A stretch of 64,000 bases of DNA from PALSA-610 sp038213435. Its GTDB lineage: Bacteria > Actinomycetota > Acidimicrobiia > IMCC26256 > PALSA-610. Within the stretch, counting starts at the first letter, position 1. Every line of letters starts with the position of its first letter. The stretch is from assembly GCA_038213435.1 (NCBI GenBank), contig JBBQTI010000011.1, positions 22,819-86,818 on the forward strand, written 5' to 3'. The notes under the pieces were generated by a model that worked only from the letters and a program-made list of their open reading frames with translations, ran no database searches and had not been told where the DNA came from. Both the position numbers and the translations under genes were made by a program. Below are positions 45,470 to 54,872 of this stretch, one piece after another.

Positions 45470-46420
45470 CTACGGCGTCTGGCTCGTCGAGTCCGGCGTA
45501 CCGATTACCGTGATCGGAGTCTCGCCGGGCAATACCGACACGGGCGGATCATCCGGATCGGGCTGGGGCGCCGCGACGGAGATCGGAACGTCGGCCGTCT
45601 GCTCGGACGGCGGGACGGTCGCGTCGGTCTGGTGCACTGCGGTCGTCGGTGCCGGGGTGTCGACGACCGGGACCGGGACCGGCGCCGGAACGGGGGTCGT
45701 GGTGGTGGTCGTAGTCGTCGCGACCACGGCGGGTTTCACAGTGGTAGGCGCGGGTTGGGTGTGCGGGGTGGTCGCAGGGGCCGTCGCGACGACCGGCCGC
45801 GTCTCGATGTTCGTCGCCGATGCCGACGCCGATTGCACCGCGGCCGCGGAGCCCGCGAACGCGGCCATGCCCGCGGCGAGGCCGGCGACCGGGAGGATGA
45901 CCTTCCGGCGCAGCAGCTCACCGTGCAACCGGCGTGCCTCGACGCGGGTGCATCCGAGAGCCTCGGCGATGCGATGCTCGATCGCGTCACGGTCGCGGCC
46001 GAGCGCTCCGGCCAGCGCGACGATGTCGGCGGTACGCAGGGCGAGGGGATCGCCCGGTCCGGTATTGCGCAGACGCTGCACGATGTCGACGTAGCCGGCG
46101 ATGACATCGTCGTCGTCCGGGCCGACGGGCTGCTGCACGTCGCCGATGACGAGTCGCTCGCTTTCGACCTGCATCGGCACGCGTAGCGGGACGTGCGCGG
46201 TCAGGTCGTCGCCGTAGCACTCGGCCAGCTGGGCGCAGACGCCGGCGGGCACCGGCTCGTCGCCCCGCTCGTACCCGCGCAACCGGGCGGCGGTGGTTCC
46301 GGCCGCGGCGGCGGCGTGCCGGCGCTTGAGGCCCCGCCGCTTTCGAGCCGCGAGGAGGAGCGCGCCGAGCCGTTCCGGCGGCATCGCATCGTCGAGCAGC
46401 AGGGCCACGACCTCACTCAT
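45470..46420 (-). CDS. RodZ-like membrane protein with N-terminal HTH
   Basis: A 316-residue protein. Residues 17-72 form an XRE-type helix-turn-helix (LGALLLAARKRRGLKR, AAGTTAARLRGYERGDEP), residues about 102-170 a second helical region, residues 174-195 a membrane segment (VILPVAGLAAGMAAF), and the remaining 120 residues are Pro/Thr/Val-rich and external. The order HTH, helix, extracellular low-complexity tail recalls RodZ, a MreB partner, but no MreB genes are near. It may instead be a membrane-bound regulator. Confidence 0.7.
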   Translation of the reverse strand: MSEVVALLLDDAMPPERLGALLLAARKRRGLKRRHAAAAAGTTAARLRGYERGDEPVPAGVCAQLAECYGDDLTAHVPLRVPMQVESERLVIGDVQQPVGPDDDDVIAGYVDIVQRLRNTGPGDPLALRTADIVALAGALGRDRDAIEHRIAEALGCTRVEARRLHGELLRRKVILPVAGLAAGMAAFAGSAAAVQSASASATNIETRPVVATAPATTPHTQPAPTTVKPAVVATTTTTTTTPVPAPVPVPVVDTPAPTTAVHQTDATVPPSEQTADVPISVAAPQPDPDDPPVSVLPGETPITVIGTPDSTSQTP

Positions 46421-46481
46421 TGCGCATCCGAACTCCCGAGTCGCCGATCCGGCTCTCTGATCGGCATTCGGGCGGGGCGCC

Positions 46482-47987
46482 TCAAGGAGTAACTATTGCG
46501 ATTTCGTCCGCGAACGCCGCGCGATCCTCCCCGGCGGGGTCCTCCAGCAGCTCCGGCCCGGTGTCGAAGCGCATCGTGGCTCGCCGGTCGACGTCGTAGC
46601 GCGGCCATTCTGGGAGTCCGGCGTGCTGCGGATTCCCGTCGTTGGCGAAGGCGATCCACGACCGGTGCATGGCGTCGGCGATGCCCTGACGCTCGGGCCC
46701 GGTGCCCGTGAGCACCTCGGCGCCGCCGCCGTCGAGGTTGTCGAAGACGAAGGGGATCTCGAGTGCGTGGGTCGAGCGGAGGATGCCCCCGAAGACCGGC
46801 GTCGCGAAGGTGAAGAGGTACGACCAGACCGGCGCGTGGGCGAGCTGGGCCTCGAGAAGCCGGATCGCGGGAATGCGGAACACGCCGTCGGTCGAAAGAT
46901 CGATCCAGAGCTCCTGCGGGGTGACGTTCGGACGGCGGGCGCGGTAGCTCTCGAGCAGGGCGTCGCCCGCGGCGCCGAACACGCGGCGCAGCCGGTTCAG
47001 CACGCCCTCGTCGTCGAGCGTCGCGAGCGCGGGATCTGCGACCGTGAACAGCGTCATCTCGTTGAGGTTCGTGCCGGTGAGCACGCGCACGCCTGCAGCA
47101 TTGCCGGCGGCGATCGCGCCGAGCGGCGGCTCGGGCAGCACGGTGCCGTCGACGACCGGCTGGAACGGGAGCGCGGCGACGCCGTCCTCCCGGAACGCCG
47201 GCATTGCGCCGAGCACCGCGTCGGTCGACGCGGCGAGGAGCGCTTCGGAGTCGCCGTTGCGGATACCGAGGTTCTCGACCACGCGCGCGGCAATGTCGGT
47301 GGCGCCGGCGCGCGTCGACACCCACGACGCGGCGCCGCTCTGAGGGATGGCGGCGCGGAAGAGCCCGCGGGCGCCAGGTGTGCCGAGCAGCGTTGCGACG
47401 CTGGCCGCACCGGCCGACTCGCCGAACACGGTGACGCGGTCGGGGTCGCCGCCGAATGCGGCGATGCAGTCGCGTACCCATTCGAGGGCGGCGATCTGAT
47501 CGAGGATGCCGGCGTTTCCGGAACCGGCGAACGCGCCGTCGAAGAGATCGGCGAGGTGCATGAACCCGAATGGACCCAGGCGATAGTTGATCGTGACGAC
47601 CACGACGTCGCCTTGGACCGCGAACTTCGTGCCGTCGTACCAAGGTGTGTCGCCCGAGCCCCAGATGAACGCGCCGCCGTGGATCCAAACCATCACTGGG
47701 CGGCGGCCGTCGTCGCAGCCTGGCGTCCACACATTGAGGTACAGGCTGTCTTCGCTGTTGGCTGGTTGGCGCTCGCCCATCATCGTCGCCAGCGCGAACT
47801 CCGTCTGGGCCGACTGCGCCGAGAAGGTGCCGGCGTCGCGTGTCCCGGCCCACGGCTCTTCGCGCTGCGTTGCCTGCCAGCGCCGGGAGCCGACGGGCGG
47901 CGCGGCGTAAGGGATGCCGCGGAAAACGTTCACACCATCGCGTTCGAAGCCTTCCACTTTCCCGCTACGCGTCGCCACGATCGTCAT
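46482..47987 (-). CDS. Type-B carboxylesterase
   Basis: A 501-residue alpha/beta hydrolase of the carboxylesterase type. The start KVEGFERDGVNVFRGIPYA, the oxyanion loop VWIHGGAFIWGSG, the nucleophile Ser in VFGESAGAASVA near 192-203, and the His in THALEIPFVF near 398-407 form the esterase pattern. Bacterial relatives hydrolyse aryl or carbamate esters. ATG 47987 begins the family's N-terminus. Next gene upstream is a crotonase 20 bases away. Confidence 0.9.
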   Translation of the reverse strand: MTIVATRSGKVEGFERDGVNVFRGIPYAAPPVGSRRWQATQREEPWAGTRDAGTFSAQSAQTEFALATMMGERQPANSEDSLYLNVWTPGCDDGRRPVMVWIHGGAFIWGSGDTPWYDGTKFAVQGDVVVVTINYRLGPFGFMHLADLFDGAFAGSGNAGILDQIAALEWVRDCIAAFGGDPDRVTVFGESAGAASVATLLGTPGARGLFRAAIPQSGAASWVSTRAGATDIAARVVENLGIRNGDSEALLAASTDAVLGAMPAFREDGVAALPFQPVVDGTVLPEPPLGAIAAGNAAGVRVLTGTNLNEMTLFTVADPALATLDDEGVLNRLRRVFGAAGDALLESYRARRPNVTPQELWIDLSTDGVFRIPAIRLLEAQLAHAPVWSYLFTFATPVFGGILRSTHALEIPFVFDNLDGGGAEVLTGTGPERQGIADAMHRSWIAFANDGNPQHAGLPEWPRYDVDRRATMRFDTGPELLEDPAGEDRAAFADEIAIVTP

Positions 47988-48007
47988 GTCCCGCAGGCTA
48001 TCCCGAC

Positions 48008-48790
48008 CTAAAGGCACGAGAAGTCGGGCTCCCGCTTCTCCAAGAACGCGGTGATCGCCTCCATGTTCGCGGGCTGGCCGATCATGCCCGTGAACGCGCG
48101 GTCTTCGCGGGCCCGTGCCGCGCGCACGGCGTCGATGCGGCCTTCGATCACCACTCGTTTGGTCGCGCTCAACGAGGCCACCGGCATCTTGGCGATGCGG
48201 CGGGCGAGATCCATGGTGACGCTCATCAGGTCGTCGGGCGCGACCGCGCGCAGGGCGAGTCCGCACTCGACCGCCTCGTCCGCGGTGACCCAGTCGCCGG
48301 TGTACAGCTTGAGGGCGGCGCGCTGGTTGCCCATCACGATCGGCATGAGCAAGCTGCCGGCGGCCTCCGGCACGACGCCGAGCGGGACGAAGGGTGCGCG
48401 TAAGCGTGCGGTCGACGCGATGATCGCGAGGTCGACGTGCAGCAGCATCGTCATGCCGATTCCGACCCCGATGCCGTTGACCGCGGCGATGACGGGCTTG
48501 CCGAACCCGGCCAGCGTGTCGAGGAAGCGTGGGAAGCCGGGCCCGGCGTCGCCGAAATCGGTATCGGTCGCCGCGCTCAGGCGTCCCATCTCGCCGAGGT
48601 CCTGACCGGCGGAGAACGCGCGGCCGGCGCCGGTGATCACCACGCACGCGACGTCGATGCGTTCGGCCGCGTCCTCCAACGCGGCGCCCGCCGAGTGATA
48701 GAGCTCGTCGTTGAACGCGTTCAGTGCCTCGGGGCGGTTGAGCGTGAGCACGCGTACGCGCGCGTCGTCGACGACTTCGAGGATTGCCAT
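48008..48790 (-). CDS. Enoyl-CoA hydratase/isomerase
   Basis: A 260-residue crotonase-family protein. VLTLNRPEALNAFND near 14-28, the oxyanion loop AFSAGQDLGEMG near 59-70 and AVNGIGVGIGMTMLLHVDLAI near 104-124 are present; the second acidic position is in FVPLGVVPEAAGS. It hydrates or isomerises enoyl-CoA. ATG 48790 with the PhyH gene ending 2 bases upstream indicates an operon with PhyH and the esterase. Confidence 0.92.
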   Translation of the reverse strand: MAILEVVDDARVRVLTLNRPEALNAFNDELYHSAGAALEDAAERIDVACVVITGAGRAFSAGQDLGEMGRLSAATDTDFGDAGPGFPRFLDTLAGFGKPVIAAVNGIGVGIGMTMLLHVDLAIIASTARLRAPFVPLGVVPEAAGSLLMPIVMGNQRAALKLYTGDWVTADEAVECGLALRAVAPDDLMSVTMDLARRIAKMPVASLSATKRVVIEGRIDAVRAARAREDRAFTGMIGQPANMEAITAFLEKREPDFSCL

Positions 48791-48792
48791 GT

Positions 48793-49590
48793 TCAGATCC
48801 CGTCCCAGACGATCTTGGTTGATCCGTCGCCGAGCAGGAGTTGTTCGGGCGACCCCTTGTTGATGTGACCGATCAGCATGTTGTAGACGCCGTAGCCGAC
48901 GAGCTCGCGGAGCCGCGGCTCGAAGGTTTGCACCTTCTCTCGCGGGAGCCCGAGCTGTTGGTTCTCCTGCTGACGGATGTAACCCGCGCAGTAATTCATG
49001 GCAATCCCGATGCGTGGTTCGCTCGTCGTGTTCGCGCCGCCGCCGTGCCAGAGGCTCCCGTGCCAGATGAGCACCGAGCCCTTGGGCATCTCGGCGGCGA
49101 TCGAGTCGTAGTCGGCGCCGTAGTCGGGGCTGCGGTCGGACAGATGCGTCGCGGGAACGAGACGCGTGGCGCCGTTCGCCTCGGTGAAGTCGGTCAGAGC
49201 CCACATCGAGTTGCACACCGTCGGCGGGTGCGGCTTGGGCAACGGGATGAGCTGGTCGTCGGCGTGGATCGGTTGGGCGCTCTCGCCCGGGAGGATGTCG
49301 ATCGACGAGAGCGAGGAGATCAGGCAACCGGGATCGAGCACCCGCTCCACGATCGGCAGCACGTGCTCGTGTACGGGAACGCGTTGCCAGAGGTCGTCGT
49401 ATGCGAGCAGGTTGTAGATCCGCAGCGTCCGCTCACCCTCGAACGAGTTCGGCGACGGCTGCACGTCGAGGAACCGCTCGAGGCGCGAGAGCGAATCGTT
49501 CAGCTCCTCGACCAGCGCGGGCTCGATCGCGTTCTCGACGACGGTATAACCCTGCTCGGCGACTTCCTTCAGGTGCAGGTCGACCTCCAT
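48793..49590 (-). CDS. Phytanoyl-CoA dioxygenase (PhyH) family protein
   Basis: A 265-residue Fe(II)/2-oxoglutarate dioxygenase. The HxD motif is in PIHADDQLIP near 108-117, the distal His in GSLWHGGGAN near 177-186, and the 2OG-binding Arg in TSEPRIGIAM. Family members hydroxylate branched acyl-CoA or other small molecules. ATG 49590 is chosen because the longer start at 49611 overlaps the divergent gene. It precedes a crotonase, consistent with lipid breakdown. Confidence 0.88.
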   Translation of the reverse strand: MEVDLHLKEVAEQGYTVVENAIEPALVEELNDSLSRLERFLDVQPSPNSFEGERTLRIYNLLAYDDLWQRVPVHEHVLPIVERVLDPGCLISSLSSIDILPGESAQPIHADDQLIPLPKPHPPTVCNSMWALTDFTEANGATRLVPATHLSDRSPDYGADYDSIAAEMPKGSVLIWHGSLWHGGGANTTSEPRIGIAMNYCAGYIRQQENQQLGLPREKVQTFEPRLRELVGYGVYNMLIGHINKGSPEQLLLGDGSTKIVWDGI

Positions 49591-49609
49591 TCCCGTCAAA
49601 CTAGTGCGC

Positions 49610-50128
49610 ATGACCCTTTACGCTCTCGGTGACATCGTGCCCCGCATCGATCCCGACGCCTTCGTGCATCCCGATTGCACCATCATCGGCAACGTCGTGA
49701 TCGGAGCCGGCGCGACGATTTGGCCGCAGGCGGTGCTGCGCGGTGACCAGAGCCGCATCGTGGTCGGGGCGCGCACGAGCGTGCAGGACGGTGCGGTGGT
49801 CCACTGCACCCGCGCGCTCGAGACGGTCATCGGGAACGACTGCACGATCGGGCACCTCGCGCATCTCGAAGGGTGCATTGTCGAGGACGGTGCGCTCGTC
49901 GGAACCGGTTCGATCGTGCTGCACCGGGCGATCGTGCGCTCCGGCGCGCTCGTGGGCGCGGGCGCGGTGGTGCCGAACGGCATGGAGGTTCCGAGCGGTG
50001 CAATGGCGCTCGGTGTGCCGGCACGCATCCGAGAAGGTGCGGTGAAGCCCGACCAGATCACGCATCCCGCGCAGGAGTACGTGCGCAACTGGACGCGCTA
50101 CCGAGCCGACCTGCGCCGCATCGAATAG
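49610..50128 (+). CDS. Gamma-carbonic anhydrase family protein
   Basis: A 172-residue left-handed beta-helix of hexapeptide repeats (IGNVVIGAGATIWPQAVLRGD, IVVGARTSVQDGAVVH). Zinc-type histidines lie in VVHCT near 65 and IGHLAHLEG near 80-88. The group contains carbonic anhydrases and the PaaY/CaiE thioesterases. ATG 49610 is chosen over GTG 49604. Activity is uncertain between these. Confidence 0.9.
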   Translation: MTLYALGDIVPRIDPDAFVHPDCTIIGNVVIGAGATIWPQAVLRGDQSRIVVGARTSVQDGAVVHCTRALETVIGNDCTIGHLAHLEGCIVEDGALVGTGSIVLHRAIVRSGALVGAGAVVPNGMEVPSGAMALGVPARIREGAVKPDQITHPAQEYVRNWTRYRADLRRIE

Positions 50129-50135
50129 AGGTCCG

Positions 50136-50837
50136 CTAGGCGTTGGCGCCGACGAGGCTCCCGATGCAGTAGGTGAGGATCATCGACAGCGCCGACAACG
50201 TGACGACGCGTATCGCGGCTCGACCGCGCGGTGCACCACCGAGTTGCGCGCCGAGCGCGCCGAGGCCGAGGAGCGCGGCGATGGTGAGCGCCGCGGTCAG
50301 ACCGATGCGGATGGATTTGGCGGAGAGTGTGACCGCGAGCACGGGAACCAGCGCGGCGACGGTGAACGAGCCCGCGGAGGTCAGCGCGGCCTGCAACGGG
50401 CGGGCGACGATCACCTCGGAGATCCCGAGCTCATCGCGCGCGTGCGCGCCGACGGCGTCGTGCGCCATGAGCTGGTCGGCGACCAGACGCGCGAGGCCGG
50501 GCTCGACGCCGCGCTCCTCGTAGATCTTCGCGAGCTCGTGCATCTCGGCCCGCCGGTTCTCCGCGATCGCCTCGGCCTCGACCTTCAGGTCGGCGTCCTC
50601 GGCATCGCGCTGCGAGCTGACCGAGATGAATTCGCCCACCGCCATCGACATCGCGCCCGCGACGAGACCGGCAAGCCCGGCGGTGACGAGCGCCGATCGT
50701 GTCGCGTTCGCGGCCGCGACACCGATGACGAGTCCTGCCACCGACAAGATTCCATCGTTCGCGCCCAGCACCGCGGCCCGGAGCCATCCTGCCCGGTGGC
50801 TCTTGTGATGCTCGGCGACGTGCGCGGACACGGCCAC
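50136..50837 (-). CDS. VIT1/CCC1-family transporter
   Basis: A 233-residue membrane protein with five hydrophobic helices. LGANDGILSVAGLVIGVAAA and GAMSMAVGEFISVSSQRDAE with the metal-binding region near 90-130 are the standard motifs of the vacuolar iron/manganese transporter family. In bacteria they export Fe(II) or Mn(II) to limit toxicity. GTG 50837 starts it. Convergent end with the carbonic anhydrase gene at 7 bases. Confidence 0.88.
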   Translation of the reverse strand: MAVSAHVAEHHKSHRAGWLRAAVLGANDGILSVAGLVIGVAAANATRSALVTAGLAGLVAGAMSMAVGEFISVSSQRDAEDADLKVEAEAIAENRRAEMHELAKIYEERGVEPGLARLVADQLMAHDAVGAHARDELGISEVIVARPLQAALTSAGSFTVAALVPVLAVTLSAKSIRIGLTAALTIAALLGLGALGAQLGGAPRGRAAIRVVTLSALSMILTYCIGSLVGANA

Positions 50838-50919
50838 CCGCGCACGCTACCGCCATTCGCGCCGAGGCCCTTCCCAGGACTAGCGTGCTCCAGCCGTCGT
50901 TCGCGATCCGGAGGGGATC

Positions 50920-52122
50920 ATGCCCGAAGCAGTCATCGTCGCCACCGCCCGCACGCCGATCGGCCGTGCGAACAAGGGCTCGCTCGTCGAGTGTCGCCCC
51001 GACGACCTGTCGGCGCTCATCATCTCCGCCGTCCTCGCCAAGGTGTCGCAGCTCGACCCCGCGCAGGTGGAAGACGTGATCTGGGGCTGCGGCCAGCCCG
51101 CGGGCGAGGCGGGCGCGAATGTGGCGCGGGTTGCCGCGCTCCTCGCCGGGGTCGAGGCGCCGGGTGTGACCGTGAACCGCTACTGCTCTTCGTCCTTGCA
51201 GACCATCCGCATGGCGGCGCACGCGATCAAGGCGGGCGAAGGCGACGTGTTCGTCTCCGGCGGAGTCGAGACCGTCAGCCGGTTCATGAACGGCATGGCC
51301 GACGGCGGTCCCGTCAACGAGAAGTTCAACGGCGCGCGGGAGCGCACGAAGCTGCGGTCGGAGGGCGGCCAGCTGCCGTGGACGCCGGGAACGGGATTGT
51401 CCGACGTCTATATCCCGATGGGCCAGACCGCGGAGAACGTGGCCGAGGCCGAAGGCGTGAGCCGCGAGGAGATGGACGAATTCGCGGCGCGTTCACAACA
51501 GCTCGCGGTGACCCACCAGGAGAATGGCTACTTCGAGCGCGAGATCACGCCGGTGACCCTCGCCGACGGGACGGTCGTCACCAACGACGACGGCCCGCGC
51601 GCCGGCACGACGGTCGAGAAGCTCTCGGCGTTGAAGCCGGTGTTCCGCCCCGACGGCAAGGTGACCGCGGGCAACGCGTGTCCGCTCAACGACGGCGCAG
51701 CCGCGGTGATCGTCATGAGTGACGCGAAGGCGAATGAGCTCGGCATCGAGCCGCTGGCGCGGATCGTCGCGTCGGGAGTCAGCCAGATCAACCCGGAGAT
51801 CATGGGGCTGGGGCCGATCGAGGCGTCCCGCCAGGCGTTGAAGCGCGCGGGCATGACGATCGACGACATCGATCTCGTCGAGATCAACGAGGCGTTCGCC
51901 GCACAGGTCCTCCCGAGCGCCAAGCATCTCGGCATCCCGCTCGAAAAGCTGAACGTGCACGGGGGTGCCATCGCGCTCGGCCATCCGTTCGGGATGACCG
52001 GCGCCCGCATCATGACGACGCTCATCAACGGTCTCGAGACCGAGGACAAGCGGTACGGCCTCGAGACGATGTGTGTCGGCGGCGGCCAGGGCATGGCGAT
52101 GATCGTCGAGCGCCTCGGATAG
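50920..52122 (+). CDS. Acetyl-CoA C-acyltransferase (thiolase)
   Basis: A 400-residue thiolase that cleaves 3-ketoacyl-CoA with CoA. Cys in NRYCSSSLQ (near 91) is the nucleophile; HGGAIALGHPFGMTGAR and the second Cys in ETMCVGGGQG complete the active site. Sequence order matches FadA-type degradative thiolases. ATG 50920 begins MPEAVIVATARTPIGR. Just downstream of the divergent VIT gene, ends 11 bases before the convergent KARI-like gene. Confidence 0.95.
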   Translation: MPEAVIVATARTPIGRANKGSLVECRPDDLSALIISAVLAKVSQLDPAQVEDVIWGCGQPAGEAGANVARVAALLAGVEAPGVTVNRYCSSSLQTIRMAAHAIKAGEGDVFVSGGVETVSRFMNGMADGGPVNEKFNGARERTKLRSEGGQLPWTPGTGLSDVYIPMGQTAENVAEAEGVSREEMDEFAARSQQLAVTHQENGYFEREITPVTLADGTVVTNDDGPRAGTTVEKLSALKPVFRPDGKVTAGNACPLNDGAAAVIVMSDAKANELGIEPLARIVASGVSQINPEIMGLGPIEASRQALKRAGMTIDDIDLVEINEAFAAQVLPSAKHLGIPLEKLNVHGGAIALGHPFGMTGARIMTTLINGLETEDKRYGLETMCVGGGQGMAMIVERLG

Positions 52123-52133
52123 CGGTTCGTACG

Positions 52134-53108
52134 TCAGCGGGTCGTAACGTCAGGACCGAGCCGGCGTCGTAACTCGGCTTCGTATTCGCGCACGGCCGGT
52201 CCCGCGTGCTGTTCCTTCAATCGATTGAGCGTGGCATATCCGGCGTCCCGCTCGGCGTCCCACTCGTCGGCGAACCGGCCCGATGCGATGTCGTCGGCCA
52301 GGCCGCGCATCGTCGCCGCGAAGTCGAGGTGGTCGAAGCGGCCGCGGCGCGAAAGCTGGCCGTATTGGCTGGTCGGCGAGTGGAACTCTGACTGCACGGC
52401 GTAGCCTACTTCGCGCAACAACCGGTAGGTGCGCTCGACCTCACCCGAGAGTACGAGCTCGACGACGATCGCCTCGATCGGGATGTCGTGCTCCACCATC
52501 GTCTGCACGAACGCGTTGTTCACGGCGGTGAGGGCGGGTGAGAGCACCTGCTCGACGCCGAGATCGAGCACCGCTTCCTGCATCGGTGTGAGCGCGAGCG
52601 CGCCCTGACGCAGACCGCCGATTGCCCCGGCAATCGCGAGGACGCGGGCGAGCGCCCGCCCGGTGGCGTCGTGGTGGACGCCGACCGCGGTGATGAACCC
52701 GACGCCTTCCTCGTAGCACCGGCGTACCTCGGGCCCGAGCATCCGAGGCGCGACCATGCCGCTGTCGCCGGGCGGGTCCAAACGGCCGAATCCGAGCGTG
52801 TAACCGCTCGCGACGATCACGCACGAGTCGGGGCGCGGCGCAAGCGGCAGGAGCGCGATCACGTCGTCGGGCACAAGGATGCAGATGATGTCGGCGTCGT
52901 TCGCGGCCTCCACGTCGTGGGCCTCGAAGCCATCCACCACAGCCTGTTCGCGCGTGTCATCGCGGCGCACGCACACAACCGGAGCGCACCCGCTGTCGCG
53001 GAGGTTGAGCGCCCACGAGCGCCCTTGGTTGCCGTACCCGACGACCGCGATGCGCTGCCCGACCAAGACGCCGAGGTCGGCGTCGCTCTCGTAATAGATC
53101 GTCGTCAC
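52134..53108 (-). CDS. KARI-like NAD(P) reductoisomerase paralogue
   Basis: A 324-residue ketol-acid reductoisomerase-type protein. The Rossmann motif GYGNQGRSWALNLRDSG (24-40), the C-terminal metal region VLDLGVEQVLSPAL and the final SPTSQYGQLSRRG fit IlvC. Canonical IlvC has GSQGHA and APKGPGH-VR; here these read GNQGRS and APRMLGPEVRR, so the conserved His is missing. It may use a different substrate or not isomerise. No other ilv gene is nearby. ATG 53108 starts it. Confidence 0.78.
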   Translation of the reverse strand: MTTIYYESDADLGVLVGQRIAVVGYGNQGRSWALNLRDSGCAPVVCVRRDDTREQAVVDGFEAHDVEAANDADIICILVPDDVIALLPLAPRPDSCVIVASGYTLGFGRLDPPGDSGMVAPRMLGPEVRRCYEEGVGFITAVGVHHDATGRALARVLAIAGAIGGLRQGALALTPMQEAVLDLGVEQVLSPALTAVNNAFVQTMVEHDIPIEAIVVELVLSGEVERTYRLLREVGYAVQSEFHSPTSQYGQLSRRGRFDHLDFAATMRGLADDIASGRFADEWDAERDAGYATLNRLKEQHAGPAVREYEAELRRRLGPDVTTR

Positions 53109-53219
53109 GATACCGACGCCTCCTCGGTGAGTCCCATCCCCGGCCGCGCGCCCACGAAGATGCGTTGCAAGCTAGACGAGACGTGGCCGCCCGGTTCCGT
53201 TCGATGGCAGGATCACCGG

Positions 53220-54038
53220 ATGGGCCAGCGTCTCTCGGACAAGGTCGCGCTCGTAACCGGGTCGACGCGTGGCATCGGACGTGCCATCGCGACCCGGTTC
53301 GCGGCCGAGGGCGCCGCGGTGGTCGTTACGGGCCGGACCGAGACGACCGGGCACGCGGTGCAGGAAGAGATCCGAGCCGACGGTGGGGAAGCGACCTATG
53401 TGCGCGCCGACGTCGGGCGGGAGGCCGATGTCGAGCACGCGATCGCCGCTGCCGTGCAGCGGTACGGCGGACTCACCACGCTGGTCAACAACGCGGCACC
53501 GACCGACCTGGTCGGCCCGGGTCGCGGTGACCGGTCGCTGGCCGACATCACCGACGACGCGTGGGACGCGATCATGACCGTCGCCCTGAAGCAGCTGGTG
53601 TGGTGTACGCGCCATGCCGCGCCGCACCTCGCGGCGGCCGACGGCGCGTCGATCGTGAACATTTCGTCCGCGGCGGCGATGCGTGGCGTGCCGGGCATCG
53701 ACGCGTACACCGCGGCGAAGGGTGCGATGAACGCGCTTACCCGTTCGCTTGCGGTCGAGCTCGCGGGCGACGGCGTGCGCGTGAACACGATCGTGTGCGG
53801 GATGGTGCTTACGAGTGAGGGCGCGTTCAAGATGATGGACCATCCGATGATCGGTCCCGCAACGCGCGCACTGCACCTCACTCGGCTCGGGCTGCCGGAA
53901 GACATCGCGAACGTGGCGGTGTTCCTCGCGTCCGACGAGGCCGCGTTCGTGACCGGCGTGAACCTTCCGGCCGACGGCGGCGCGCTCGCCAAGATGGCCG
54001 TGCCCGACATCTCGGCTGCCGACCTTCAGCGCGACTAG
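53220..54038 (+). CDS. Short-chain dehydrogenase/reductase
   Basis: A 272-residue SDR. TGSTRGIGRA (near 14-23), NNAAP, the catalytic Ser in ISSAAA and YTAAKGAMN (Tyr-xxx-Lys) are present, and the FVTGVNLPADGG tail is typical of 3-oxoacyl-ACP/CoA reductase-like members. ATG 53220 is the family start. Next gene follows 9 bases downstream. Substrate is unknown. Confidence 0.92.
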   Translation: MGQRLSDKVALVTGSTRGIGRAIATRFAAEGAAVVVTGRTETTGHAVQEEIRADGGEATYVRADVGREADVEHAIAAAVQRYGGLTTLVNNAAPTDLVGPGRGDRSLADITDDAWDAIMTVALKQLVWCTRHAAPHLAAADGASIVNISSAAAMRGVPGIDAYTAAKGAMNALTRSLAVELAGDGVRVNTIVCGMVLTSEGAFKMMDHPMIGPATRALHLTRLGLPEDIANVAVFLASDEAAFVTGVNLPADGGALAKMAVPDISAADLQRD

Positions 54039-54047
54039 CGACGTCGG

Positions 54048-54872
54048 ATGACGGGCCACGACCGCGTATCGCTCAGCGCAGTGTCGTCGTGGCGAGCGTC
54101 GTTCGACGACGATCTCGCGCTGTGGGGGCGCCTCGGCGTGCGTCACGTCGGATTGTCATTGCGCAAGTGCGAGGAGGTCGGCCTCGACGTCGCCGTCGAG
54201 CGCGTGCGCGAGCGGGGTCTGCGAGTCAGCAACTTCGTGGAGTGCGGCTGGTGCCGGCTGTCGGACGCGTCGACGTGGCCCGAGTACCAGGGCCGCCTGC
54301 TTGCCGCCGTCGACGCCATGCGCGCGCTCGACGCGCCGATACTCGCGCTGACCACCGGTCCGGCCGGCCCGCTCGAGTGGGAAGCGGCGACCGGCGCGCT
54401 CGCTCGCGTGCTCGCGCCCGTGATCCCGGCCGCGCGTGCGGCGGGTGTGCGGATCGCGATCGAGAACACCAGCCCGATGCGCCTGGATCTCTCGTTCGCG
54501 ACGACGCTGCACGACACCGTCGACCTCGCGCAGCAACTCGACGTCGAAGTGTGCGTGGAGCTGAACTCGTGCTGGGCAGAGCGGGGCTTTGCCGCGACGG
54601 TGGCCGGCACCATCGGCCGGCTGGGCCACGTGCAGGTATCGGACGCGAGCATCGCCAGCCGGACGACACCCGACCGGCTCGTGCCCGGAGACGGCGACAT
54701 TCCGCTCGGGCGCCGGCTCGGCGCGCTCCTGGCCGCCGGCTACGCCGGCGCGTTCGAGATCGAGATGGTCGGCCCGCGCATCGAGGAAGAGGGCTACGAG
54801 CCGGCTATGCGGCGCGCGATCGCGAGCACCGAGGAGCTGTTGGAGCGTGCCGCGACCGGGTTAGGTCGGTAG
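54048..54872 (+). CDS. Xylose isomerase-like TIM-barrel protein
   Basis: A 274-residue sugar phosphate isomerase/epimerase-type protein (AP_endonuc_2 fold). VRHVGLSLRKCEEVGLD, the metal Glu in RIAIENTSPM near 143-152, VELNSCW and the GHVQVSDAS strand carry the usual metal-site residues, and EIEMVGPRIEEEGY ends the barrel. Co-transcribed with the SDR; 3' end overlaps the convergent ABM gene by 12 bases. Substrate unknown, perhaps a sugar or inositol derivative. Confidence 0.82.
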   Translation: MTGHDRVSLSAVSSWRASFDDDLALWGRLGVRHVGLSLRKCEEVGLDVAVERVRERGLRVSNFVECGWCRLSDASTWPEYQGRLLAAVDAMRALDAPILALTTGPAGPLEWEAATGALARVLAPVIPAARAAGVRIAIENTSPMRLDLSFATTLHDTVDLAQQLDVEVCVELNSCWAERGFAATVAGTIGRLGHVQVSDASIASRTTPDRLVPGDGDIPLGRRLGALLAAGYAGAFEIEMVGPRIEEEGYEPAMRRAIASTEELLERAATGLGR

